This document shows, piece by piece, positions 8,665 to 16,235 of a stretch of 46,829 nt of DNA. Position 1 is the first letter of the stretch. Each line of letters opens with the position of its first letter. The notes beneath the pieces are model-generated. The model was not told where the DNA came from, searched no databases, and saw only the letters and a list, made by a program, of their open reading frames with translations. The translations under genes were made by a program, and so were the position numbers. The stretch is from Candidatus Segetimicrobium genomatis (lineage in GTDB: Bacteria > Sysuimicrobiota > Sysuimicrobiia > Sysuimicrobiales > Segetimicrobiaceae): contig VBAK01000168.1 of assembly GCA_005882275.1 (NCBI GenBank), positions 1 through 46,829 on the forward strand, read 5' to 3'.

Positions 8665-9669
8665 TTACCGGCCGAAGGTCGCCGGCTTGACGTCCACGCC
8701 GTCGGGCGTGTGCAGGTAGCCCGGGGCCCGTCCGGGGACCCCGGTGACGCCGTACTGCCAGAGGATCGTCTTCCCGCGGCTGAGCACGATGACGCGGTGG
8801 TTGAAATCGTCGTTGAGGAGGAGGTTGCCGTTCGGCAGCTCGAGCGCCAGCGATGGATGATCGAGCCGGCCGGGCCCGGAGGTGGGCCCGTAGGACCACA
8901 CGACCTTCCCCGACCGGTCGACGATGACGACCTTGCCGGGACGGCTGTAGTCGACGACCAGATACTGGCCGGCGCGGGTCGGCTGCGTGTCGGAGGGGTA
9001 GTCGACGTGGAGCGGGATGCGATGGAGAATGCGTCCCGTCGCCAGATCCATCTCGGCCGCGCTCCTGGTGCCGATCTCCGTGAGCAGGAGGCGGCCGCCC
9101 GGCAGCGGGGTATCCCCGTTGGGATACAGGAAATGACCCGGGGCCGCCCGGCAATCCTTCGTCACGCCGAACTGCCGCTGGATGCGCCGGGCCGGGGGAG
9201 GATCGAACACGAGGATGCGGCAGTTCTTGATGTCCGCGACCACGATCCGGCCGTCGGCCAGCTGATAGGCATCGTCGGGCGTGTTCAGGTAGCCGGGGCC
9301 GGTGCCGGGATGGCCGGGGTGGCCGTACTCCCAGACGATCTTGCGCGTCGCATAGTCGATCACGGCGATCGTGTGGTTGTCCTCTTCGTTGGTGATGATC
9401 GTCCGTCCCCCGGGCGTATAGAAGGCGTCGTCCGGGTCCACGAACGATTGCCCGGGAGCCAGGTCGCCCGGTTGGGGAAACTCCCAGACAATCCGTTTCT
9501 CCGGGGTCACCTCGATGACGCGGTTGTTGCCGGCATCCGCGATCAGCACGTTCCCCGGGAGGCCCGGGTCCGGACCGGCCGCGGCGCTCGAGACCGGCCG
9601 CGGCGCGCGGAGCAGCGACAGGAGGGCCAGCGCGAGGGCTGCCGCGGCGATCCACCGGTTCCGCATCAT
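8665..9669 (-). CDS. Secreted NHL/PQQ-like beta-propeller protein
   Basis: The 334-residue product starts with a Sec signal peptide (MMRNRW, then a Leu/Ala-rich core to about residue 30). The mature part consists of about six repeats built on a pattern like LPNGNLLLNDDFNHRVIVL followed by a strand with VW.YG, typical of NHL or PQQ-like propellers; LNTPDDA and LHTPDGV mark blade junctions. The start at 9669 is preferred over the longer frame (9762) because an AAAGGTG ribosome site lies 8 nt before it and a signal peptide follows at once. It probably acts outside the membrane as a binding or scaffold protein; no catalytic residues are recognisable. Convergent to the glucan operon, single gene, no obvious partner. 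Confidence 0.75.
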   Translation of the reverse strand: MMRNRWIAAAALALALLSLLRAPRPVSSAAAGPDPGLPGNVLIADAGNNRVIEVTPEKRIVWEFPQPGDLAPGQSFVDPDDAFYTPGGRTIITNEEDNHTIAVIDYATRKIVWEYGHPGHPGTGPGYLNTPDDAYQLADGRIVVADIKNCRILVFDPPPARRIQRQFGVTKDCRAAPGHFLYPNGDTPLPGGRLLLTEIGTRSAAEMDLATGRILHRIPLHVDYPSDTQPTRAGQYLVVDYSRPGKVVIVDRSGKVVWSYGPTSGPGRLDHPSLALELPNGNLLLNDDFNHRVIVLSRGKTILWQYGVTGVPGRAPGYLHTPDGVDVKPATFGR

Positions 9670-9967
9670 CGACGCACCTTTGATGTAAGTTCGCCGCCGC
9701 CCGCCGCACACCCTGGGCCGGGAGACGGTTTTGGGCCGGCGCGGGTGTGTGAAGTCTGACATTCGAATCCCGCCGGGTCCGGTTTACCGCATGGCGAAGT
9801 TGGGTATCTTGTAAGTGCAAGAGCAGTAGAGAACCAAGCGCCCCGGCAGATCTCCGGCTGCAATCTCGTATTGAGGTCGACGGAGCACGTAGGCCAGCTA
9901 CGCATCAACGTCCCGGGCCTTTTTGCGCCCCCGGACGACCACACACAACTCGGGGAGGTACCCGTCT
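9670..9967. other. Non-coding intergenic region with hairpins before the 90-aa gene
   Basis: About 300 bp between divergent starts and without a convincing gene. On the + strand it holds a CGTAG/CTACG hairpin (9888-9902, 5-nt loop) and a longer interrupted stem GTCC-GGGC / GCCC-GGAC (9910-9936, loop containing five T). The second ends 15 nt before the GGGGAGG ribosome site (9952-9958) of the next gene. These could form a structured 5' leader. I do not recognise a known riboswitch class. No strong TTGACA/TATAAT pair was found on either strand. Confidence 0.3.
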
Positions 9968-10240
9968 ATGGCAACGACCAGGGATCTGGAGACGTATCGC
10001 CGCGCGGTGGAGGAAGCCGTCATGGCGCTGGGCCGTGACGACGTCGGCGTCGGTGACGTCGAGGCCGCAGAACCGGGGATGGTGACCGTCAGATTTTCCC
10101 GCGGCCGGCACGCCCACACCGCCCGCATCCCCCTCGCCGCGCTCGAGCAGCGGGAAGAAGCCTACGCGGTCATCATGGCCGCCCTGCTGGCGTTGAACAA
10201 GCGGACCTCCCTGGAGGCCCTGGCGAAAGCCGCGCGATAA
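9968..10240 (+). CDS. Small hypothetical protein, 90 residues
   Basis: I do not recognise a family. The ATG has a clear GGGGAGG ribosome site 9 nt upstream, which supports translation. The protein reads as a helix (TRDLETYRRAVEEAVMAL), an acidic turn, a beta segment (GMVTVRFSRGRHAHTARIPL) and a second helix (EEAYAVIMAALLALNKR). There is no signal peptide, membrane segment or cysteine, so it is probably a small cytosolic alpha-beta protein. It stands alone on the + strand between the divergent beta-propeller gene and the convergent helicase, 14 bp from the helicase stop. Confidence 0.6.
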   Translation: MATTRDLETYRRAVEEAVMALGRDDVGVGDVEAAEPGMVTVRFSRGRHAHTARIPLAALEQREEAYAVIMAALLALNKRTSLEALAKAAR

Positions 10241-10254
10241 TCGCCCGTTGGGCC

Positions 10255-12555
10255 TCATCCCCCGCCGCGCGCGGTGGGGGAGGGGACGTCGACCCGCCCA
10301 AGCAGCCGCCGGAGCAGCATCACGGCGGCTGGCTTGTCGAGCGGCGCGTTGAGGTTGCCGCATTTCGGGGATTGGATGCACGACGGGCATCCGGCCTCGC
10401 ACGGACACGAGACGATCGCCTCCAGCGTGCGGCGCAGCAGCTCGTCGAGGAGCTCGAACCCTGTCTCCGCGACCCCGACGCCGCCCCGGTGTCCGTCGTA
10501 GATGAAGATCGTCGCCTCACCCGTCTCGGGGTGCTGCGGGTAGCTCACCCCGCCGATGTCCCAGCGGTCGCACATCGCCAGCAGCGGCAAGAGGCCGATC
10601 GCCGCGTGCTCGACGGCGTGGATGCCGCCGGCGAGGTCGAGCCCGGCCGCCGCCACCTCGGCGGCCAGGCCGGGCGGGATCACGATCCACAGGGCGGCCG
10701 TCGGCAGCTCCTGCTCCGGCAGGTCGAGCGGCGTGACCGACAGCACCGTCTCGGTGACCAGCTGTTTGCGCCGGTACTCGATGACCTGCTGCGTGACCAG
10801 CACCTCGCCGAAGTGCGCGGTCGTCTCCCCCAGGGGGCGCTCGGCGCGCGGCCGGACGATGCTGAGCTCGGTGAGGACTCGGGCCTCGCTGTAGGTGCCG
10901 CTCGCATCGGGCTCGACCGCGGCCGTCCGCGTCGCCAGGTCGAGGCGGGTCACCCGGTACGCCTCCCCCTGGTGCAGATAGACGGCGCCCTCGTGCACCT
11001 GCTCCAGCGCGCGCGCGGCATCGACGGTCCCGAGCAGCCGGCGCGTTCCGCTGTTGACGATTCGGTACAGGTCCCCTGAGACGCTGCGGATCTCGACGGA
11101 CCCGGCGGGGTAGCGCCGGGACGGGGGGTGCCACCGATCGCGCCGCCGCACGAGATCCCCCATCCCCTCGAGCGCCTCCGCCACTTCCCGCATGCGCGGG
11201 CCGAAGAGCGCCTCATCCCCCGGCCACAGCGCCACCTCGCTGGCGGCGCAGCGGAGGTGCGCGGCGAGCACATAGGGGTTCTCGGGATCGACCGTCGCGT
11301 GCTCGACGGGCCGGCCGAAAAAGTACGCCGGCTGGCGCATCAGGTACTGGTCGAGCGCATCCTGGAGCGCGATCAAGACCGCGAGCGACTCATCCACCCC
11401 CCGGCCGGCGCGCCCCGCCCGCTGCCAGACGCTCGCCATCGTTCCGGGAAACCCCACCAGGATCGACGCGTCCAGCCCGCCAACGTCGATCCCCAGTTCC
11501 AGCGCGCTGGTGCTGACGACCCCGGCGAGGTCGCCGCGGAACAGCCGCTGCTCGATCTCGCGCCGCTGCGCGGGGAGGTAGCCGGCGCGGTACGGGCTGA
11601 TGCGCGCGGCCAGCTCGGGCGATTCTTGGAGCGCGTCCACGGTGTACCGGTGCACCAGCTCGGTGATCTTCCGGGCCTTGGTGAAGGCGATGGTCCGCAC
11701 ATCGCGCCGGAGGAGCGCGGCCATGAGCCAGCCCGCCTCCAGATAGGCGCTCCGCCGGCTCATCGTCGCCCGGTCGGTCACCGGGGGATTCCACAGCACG
11801 AAGCGCCGCGGCCCCCGGGGCGCCCCGTCGTCGTCGATCACCCGCAGCGGCCGCCCGGTCAGGCGGCGGCCAAACGGCCCCGCGTTCGCCACGGTGGCCG
11901 AGGTGCAGATGATCTGCGGATCGGCGCCCCGGAGCCGGCAGACCCGCACCAGCCGGCGGAGGATGTTCGCGACGTGGCTTCCGAACACGCCGCGGTAGAC
12001 GTGCATGTCGTCGAGGACCACGTACCTGAGGTGTTTGAGGAACGCGGTCCACCGGAAGTGCTGCGGGAGGATCCCCACGTGCAGCATGTCCGGGTTGGTG
12101 AGCAGGACCTGGGCCTCCGCCCGGAGGAGCCGCCGCGCGGCCTGGGGCGTGTCGCCGTCGTAACTGCCGAATTTCACGGTGAGGCCGAACTCCCCGAGCG
12201 CATCCTGCTGGTCCTGGGCCAGGGCCTTCGTGGGGTAGATGAACAGCGCCCGGGCCTCCGGGTCCGCGACGGCCGTCTCCAGCACCGGCAGCATGTAGCA
12301 CAGCGACTTCCCGCTCGCGGTCCCGGTGGTGATCACGACCGATTCGCCGGTGCGAACCGCGTCCAGCGCCTCGGTCTGGTGGGTATAGAGGCGCGTGATC
12401 CCCCGGCGGGCGAGCGCCTGGGCGAGCGGCTCGGTCAGCGGCCGCCGAAGGGTCCCGTAGCGGGCCGGCCTGGCCGGGAAGCGCTCCTCGTGGACGATCT
12501 GCCCGCGGTAGCGGGGATCCTCGCGGATCGCGGCAAGCAGGCGGCCGAACTCCAT
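10255..12555 (-). CDS. DExH-box helicase with C-terminal DUF1998 zinc domain (YprA/MrfA-like)
   Basis: A 766-residue superfamily-2 ATPase. Motif I is TGTASGKSL near residue 77; motif II is DDMH near 180 (DExH variant); motif III is TSAT; motif VI is QRAGRAGR in the second RecA domain. The C-terminus has CPCEAGCPSCIQSPKCGN, a Cys cluster of the DUF1998 domain, which by family knowledge binds a metal. Bacillus MrfA (YprA) of this layout acts in mitomycin-damage repair with nuclease MrfB; no MrfB is present here. The ATG at 12555 is chosen because MEFGRLLAAIREDP matches the usual N-terminus, although it has no ribosome site; an AGGAGG lies 51 nt further upstream in front of an in-frame ATC. It follows virD4 by 88 bp on the same strand, so it may be the last gene of the secretion operon. 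Confidence 0.9.
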   Translation of the reverse strand: MEFGRLLAAIREDPRYRGQIVHEERFPARPARYGTLRRPLTEPLAQALARRGITRLYTHQTEALDAVRTGESVVITTGTASGKSLCYMLPVLETAVADPEARALFIYPTKALAQDQQDALGEFGLTVKFGSYDGDTPQAARRLLRAEAQVLLTNPDMLHVGILPQHFRWTAFLKHLRYVVLDDMHVYRGVFGSHVANILRRLVRVCRLRGADPQIICTSATVANAGPFGRRLTGRPLRVIDDDGAPRGPRRFVLWNPPVTDRATMSRRSAYLEAGWLMAALLRRDVRTIAFTKARKITELVHRYTVDALQESPELAARISPYRAGYLPAQRREIEQRLFRGDLAGVVSTSALELGIDVGGLDASILVGFPGTMASVWQRAGRAGRGVDESLAVLIALQDALDQYLMRQPAYFFGRPVEHATVDPENPYVLAAHLRCAASEVALWPGDEALFGPRMREVAEALEGMGDLVRRRDRWHPPSRRYPAGSVEIRSVSGDLYRIVNSGTRRLLGTVDAARALEQVHEGAVYLHQGEAYRVTRLDLATRTAAVEPDASGTYSEARVLTELSIVRPRAERPLGETTAHFGEVLVTQQVIEYRRKQLVTETVLSVTPLDLPEQELPTAALWIVIPPGLAAEVAAAGLDLAGGIHAVEHAAIGLLPLLAMCDRWDIGGVSYPQHPETGEATIFIYDGHRGGVGVAETGFELLDELLRRTLEAIVSCPCEAGCPSCIQSPKCGNLNAPLDKPAAVMLLRRLLGRVDVPSPTARGGG

Positions 12556-12643
12556 GAAGAGGTGGTTCGAGGCAACAGCGGCCCGGGCCTGTGCAGATGC
12601 GGCGATATCGTCCTCCTGCCTGGGAGACCCCGGGGAAACGGTG

Positions 12644-14920
12644 CTATGTCTCCGAGACGTCTCGCGCACAGAGGTCCATGAGCCGCCGGGCCAGCCGTGG
12701 CTCGAGGACGTCGAGCGCGCGCCTGCTGAGGACGAACGAGGGCCGAACGCGGCGGACCCAGCGGAGCGCCGACCACCGGCGGGCCAGGCCGTGCATGACA
12801 TCGGGCCTCCCGCACGCCCGGACGATGTCCCGCGGATCCGCGCGGATCTCCACGATCCGTCCCCCGCCGCGAACCGCGCGAATGGCCGCCGGGCGATCCG
12901 GGCCGGCGGACAGCAGGAGCGCCTCGACGAGCCGGTTCAGCTGCGCGATGTCATCCGCGGTGGCGCCGTCTTCCCCGACATGGTCGCTCAGCGGCGTGCG
13001 CGCGGCAGGCGCGGGCTCGGTGCCGTGGGTGGCGGCGCCGGCGTCCGGAGGATCAGGCCGCGGCGCGGGACCGGCGGCGACACAGGCGGGCGCGCCGGCA
13101 GCCGCCTCGGCGTGGGTGCGCCGAGCCCAGAGGTGATGATAGATCACCAGCTCCGGGGTCGTGGGCAGCCGATCCGGAACTCGGCCCGCATACTCGGGCC
13201 GGAGGTAGTAGGGCGGACACCACAGCCGCGCCGGCGGAATGCGGGCAAACCGGACCAGGCTTTCATCCGGCGACCTGCCGATGCCCCGAAGTTCCTCAGG
13301 GCGCTGGAGGAGGACCGGGATCGCGCGCCGCTGCTCTCCCTTTCGAGCTCCCGCGGCCCCCCATCCCCGGCTCGAGGCGATGTCTTCACCCGCCGCCGTC
13401 CCCATCGCCCGGCTCAGCCGCTCCGCATCGACATCCGCAAGCGACGGGAGGTACAGTTTGGTCACCAGGTTGGCGGAGATCGCGGCCCAGCCGTCCCGTC
13501 CGTAGACGTACTCTCCCTGGGCGTCGCTCTGCAGCGTCGCCAGCACCGACACCCGCCGGCTGCGGTAGGTCGCCAGGTGCTCGGCCAGTCCCGGCAGCGC
13601 ACCCCACCCCGGCAGCTCCTCGAGCACCAGCAGGACCCGCACCCGCTCTTCGGGCTCCCTGGGCCGGAGGAGGCGCGCCGCGAGATTCCGGAGGAAGAGA
13701 TGGCAGAGCCCGCGGAGCCGCCCCAGCGCCGCCTGCGGCACCCCGACAATCAGGAACGAGGGCTCACGGCGCAGCCGGCCGAGATCGATCTGCTCCCAGG
13801 GTGCGGATCCCTCCGTGGCCGCGCAGACGGCCTCGTCGCCCCACGCCTCGAGGCGGGCGGCGATGCCCTGAAGAATCCCCGCCTGATCCTTTGGGAGCAT
13901 GGCGAAGTACGCGCCCAGCCTGGCCGTGAGCATCGGCGCCTGTGGGTGCGCGCGCACGTAGGCCTGCACGCCCGCCGGCCCGGATTCGCAGACGATCCGC
14001 AGGCGGCCGAGGGTGGGCGGGCCATCGTCCGCTCCCAGGGCGCAGCAGAGCACGGCGCAGAGATGCCGCTCCGCCCCCACCCAGTAGACCATGTCGGCGT
14101 CCGACGGATCGGGATCCTCAAAGAGCTGGGACGCGAGCTGCTGGGCGTCCCCGATCGACCGGCAGCCGGCAAGCGGGTTCCACCGGAGCGTCGTGGCCTC
14201 GAGCGGCGCAAACACCTGCACATCCCGCGCCCACCGCTGCCACTCCTGGGCCGCCCGCGCGAGACTGTCGGCTTCACCGTACTTGAGATCCAGCGCGACC
14301 ACGGAGACCCCGGCGCGGGCCGCCTCGAGCAGCGCCGGGAACACCACGGCTGTCGTCTTGTGCGCGCCGGTGAGGCCGACAACGAGCACGTGGCGGGCGA
14401 GGTCTTCCTCGGGCAGCCGCACCGGCTGAGCCCGCGCGGGGGCGAGCCTCGAGAGGAGCGCCGCGCCGGGGCGGTCGCGCCGAGGCGGGGGCCACCGCCG
14501 CGCGTAGCCCAGTGGCAACCACGCCCCAGGCGAACAGCGTGTCAGCCGGCGCAGCTCCGCCCGGGAGGCGAAGCGCGCATCGCCGGCCGGCCGCCGGGGC
14601 CGCTGCGACCGCAGGCGGAGCACCCCGAGCCATGCGGCCGACGCGACACCGAACAGCAGCCCGCCCCACAGGACATGCTCATGCCTCGCGGCGGAGGCGG
14701 CCATGAGCGCCGCGGCAGCCTCGCGGCACCGTGGGTCGGCCAGGCAGGCACGCAGCCACCGTCCCGCATCGGGAGGGCGGCCGGCGGCGGAGGGCGCCCA
14801 TCGAGCCGGGAGCGCCGCGGCGATCTCCCGCAGCGCCCCGGCGATCCCCGATGCGGCGACCGCGACCCCGACGGTGAGGAGCATGACCGGCGGCGCGAAG
14901 TCGCGCACGGTCGGGCGCAC
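12644..14920 (-). CDS. VirD4/TraG-like type IV coupling protein
   Basis: A 758-residue inner-membrane ATPase expected to deliver substrates (DNA or protein) to the secretion channel. Two N-terminal membrane segments (about residues 12-36 and 93-112) precede the ATPase domain. The P-loop reads GLTGAHKTT near residue 182: compared with GxxxxGK[ST], histidine replaces the glycine before the lysine. The Walker B region is VLLVLEELPGWG near 430, with Glu-Glu where Asp-Glu is usual. WNPLAGC, the ATLQSDAQ segment and ANLVTKLYLPS match TraG/VirD4 landmarks. The C-terminal 200 residues are poorly conserved and could hold substrate-binding functions. GTG start at 14920, only 3 bp after the vapC stop, so it is co-transcribed with the toxin-antitoxin pair. 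Whether it hydrolyses ATP normally is uncertain. Confidence 0.8.
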   Translation of the reverse strand: MRPTVRDFAPPVMLLTVGVAVAASGIAGALREIAAALPARWAPSAAGRPPDAGRWLRACLADPRCREAAAALMAASAARHEHVLWGGLLFGVASAAWLGVLRLRSQRPRRPAGDARFASRAELRRLTRCSPGAWLPLGYARRWPPPRRDRPGAALLSRLAPARAQPVRLPEEDLARHVLVVGLTGAHKTTAVVFPALLEAARAGVSVVALDLKYGEADSLARAAQEWQRWARDVQVFAPLEATTLRWNPLAGCRSIGDAQQLASQLFEDPDPSDADMVYWVGAERHLCAVLCCALGADDGPPTLGRLRIVCESGPAGVQAYVRAHPQAPMLTARLGAYFAMLPKDQAGILQGIAARLEAWGDEAVCAATEGSAPWEQIDLGRLRREPSFLIVGVPQAALGRLRGLCHLFLRNLAARLLRPREPEERVRVLLVLEELPGWGALPGLAEHLATYRSRRVSVLATLQSDAQGEYVYGRDGWAAISANLVTKLYLPSLADVDAERLSRAMGTAAGEDIASSRGWGAAGARKGEQRRAIPVLLQRPEELRGIGRSPDESLVRFARIPPARLWCPPYYLRPEYAGRVPDRLPTTPELVIYHHLWARRTHAEAAAGAPACVAAGPAPRPDPPDAGAATHGTEPAPAARTPLSDHVGEDGATADDIAQLNRLVEALLLSAGPDRPAAIRAVRGGGRIVEIRADPRDIVRACGRPDVMHGLARRWSALRWVRRVRPSFVLSRRALDVLEPRLARRLMDLCARDVSET

Positions 14921-14923
14921 CGC

Positions 14924-15319
14924 CTACGGCCGTTCCAGTGCGTGGAACCCGAGCCTGACGGACACGTCACGTTGACGCTCGTCGAGCGTGAGGAACTCCA
15001 GGCCAGCGCCCTCGGGCGCGAGGAACAGGGCATGGGCAAGATGCCACATGTCGGCGCCCTTCACATAGCCCACCGAAGAAATCCGCTTGAACTCCTCGGT
15101 CAACGGCCGGTTGGGATAGACCCAGGTAATCCAGGAGAGCAAGGCCTCCGCGCGCGCATCCACCTTTTCACGAAGCAGCGTTGCACGGAACTCGGCTTCG
15201 AGAAGGTTCGACGCGAAGAGGCGATCGTACCGCCGCAGCCGTTGCGCGAGCCGGCGTCCGCCGGGCTCATCGAACGCAATCGCCACGAGACCGGAAGTAT
15301 CAACGTACGCGAGGTTCAC
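14924..15319 (-). CDS. vapC: PIN-domain toxin (VapC family)
   Basis: A 131-residue PIN ribonuclease. The acidic residues expected in the Mg-binding pocket are visible: YVDTS at residues 5-9, LLEAE near 40, KGADMWHLA near 90 and LTLDE near 113. By family knowledge VapC toxins cut tRNA or rRNA and are neutralised by the partner antitoxin. GTG start overlaps the antitoxin stop (GTGA), the standard coupling. Unusually, the pair sits between structural genes of the secretion locus and directly before virD4 (3 bp). Confidence 0.88.
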   Translation of the reverse strand: MNLAYVDTSGLVAIAFDEPGGRRLAQRLRRYDRLFASNLLEAEFRATLLREKVDARAEALLSWITWVYPNRPLTEEFKRISSVGYVKGADMWHLAHALFLAPEGAGLEFLTLDERQRDVSVRLGFHALERP

Positions 15320-15588
15320 TCTCGTGACTCGAGGAACCGGGTCAGGGCTCCTGGCCTCCGAGCGAGCGGCCCAAGAGGGCCGGTAGGCGAGGCCTGTCGG
15401 TCGAGCACGCCTTCGTCTTCCAGGTGTTCCAGCCGATGGGCTAGGTCTGGATTCCGCGTTCCCAGCGGCCGGATCTCCGCCACCTCGCGCCCCCGGTGCG
15501 AGATGACAATGCGCTGCCCCGCCCGGACCTTCCGGATGATCTCGCTGAAACGCGCCTTGGCTTCGTACGTCGAATACGTCTGCGCCAT
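15316..15588 (-). CDS. Phd/YefM-type antitoxin
   Basis: A 90-residue antitoxin. The N-terminal half (MAQTYSTYEAKARFSEIIRKV, then GQRIVISHRGREVAEIRP) is the Phd/YefM dimerisation and DNA-binding fold; the C-terminal half (DRQASPTGPLGPLARRPG) is the flexible toxin-neutralising tail. The ATG at 15588 lies 7 nt after a TAGTCT -10 box, so the message should be leaderless. The two GACTAGTC palindromes in the promoter are a plausible site for autorepression by this protein and its toxin complex, as known for phd/doc and yefM/yoeB systems. Followed by vapC with a 3-bp overlap. Confidence 0.88.
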   Translation of the reverse strand: MAQTYSTYEAKARFSEIIRKVRAGQRIVISHRGREVAEIRPLGTRNPDLAHRLEHLEDEGVLDRQASPTGPLGPLARRPGALTRFLESRE

Positions 15589-15624
15589 TGATTTTAGACT
15601 AGTCTGACTAGTCTGATTTGTCAA
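15589..15624 (-). promoter_or_regulatory. Toxin-antitoxin promoter with double palindromic operator
   Basis: On the - strand TTGACA (15619-15624) and TAGTCT (15596-15601) are separated by exactly 17 bp, and 7 nt separate the -10 box from the antitoxin ATG, so transcription should begin at or next to the start codon. Two copies of the perfect palindrome GACTAGTC (15597-15604 and 15606-15613) cover the -10 box and half of the spacer. Binding there would block RNA polymerase, hence autoregulation is inferred. The region is locally AT-rich compared with its surroundings. Confidence 0.72.
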
Positions 15625-15671
15625 CGCGGCGTCCCGCCCCGGTCTCCGTCCGCCACGGGACGCATCGAGGG

Positions 15672-16235
15672 CTACTGGACGAATGGAATCCCGTAGCCCT
15701 CGGGAACGGCCCTGAAGGTCGCCACGCAACTGATCCCCTCCCAGTGGATGAACAGGAAGACGGCGTATCCCCATCGCTCGTACGTCTCGAGGTCGCTGAT
15801 CCATGGAACGGCCGCCGCGAGCGCCGCCTGCGCCGGATCGCCCGGCGTCCGCAGCCCGGCCGCGATGCGCGCGAGTGTTATGGGCTCGCTCGAGGGACGC
15901 GGCCCGGGCGGGGGCAGGCCGAGTCCCGAGACGAGGCGGCCGGCGATGGCGGCAAGCGGAGCGGAGCCCGGCGGGAGTGTCACGAGCATCATGATGGCCC
16001 CGGGCCCCGGGCAGCTCCCCCAGAAGTAGGGGACGAAGGGATAGACGTCGGTATCCGTCGGCCGCGCCGGCCATCCGCGCACGACCTCGACCCGCCCGGC
16101 CGCGGCATCAACGAACGAGAGGACGGCGGCCGCCCCGCCCGCGGGGATCGGCTCAGCGCCCGAAGAGGCGTCCGCGGCCAGAACGAGCCCCGCGATGGCC
16201 GCGCCGGCGACGAAGCGGCGGGCGCCCGCCCTCAT
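15672..16235 (-). CDS. Small exported protein of the secretion locus, unknown family
   Basis: A 187-residue protein I cannot assign. It begins with a signal peptide (MRAGARRFVAGAAIAGLVLAA, cleavage probably near residue 26). The mature part has two cysteines (WGSCPG and GISCVATF) that could form a disulfide outside the cytoplasm, a Pro-rich stretch in the middle and no further membrane segment. The ATG overlaps the VirB6-like gene stop by 4 bp (ATGA), so it belongs to the same operon and probably to the apparatus. By position and size it could be a divergent VirB7-, VirB9- or TrbK-like accessory part, but I see no motif that proves any of these. The toxin-antitoxin promoter follows. Confidence 0.62.
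   Translation of the reverse strand: MRAGARRFVAGAAIAGLVLAADASSGAEPIPAGGAAAVLSFVDAAAGRVEVVRGWPARPTDTDVYPFVPYFWGSCPGPGAIMMLVTLPPGSAPLAAIAGRLVSGLGLPPPGPRPSSEPITLARIAAGLRTPGDPAQAALAAAVPWISDLETYERWGYAVFLFIHWEGISCVATFRAVPEGYGIPFVQ

Noticed and set aside
9748-9775. TTCGAATCCC resembling a tRNA T-loop
   Set aside because: Flanking bases do not form the T-stem on either strand and no matching acceptor or anticodon arm lies at the right distance.
5651-9820. Very long antisense open frame opposite glgC and the GH57 genes
   Set aside because: It is an effect of high GC third-position bias; the product is Arg/Pro/Gly/Ala-rich with no domain, while the opposite strand has clear families. The same applies to antisense frames at 22862-25300 and 25466-28099.
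10243-10253. GCCC-GTT-GGGC stem between the small gene and the helicase as a terminator
   Set aside because: Only 4 bp of stem and no U-tract; too weak to annotate.
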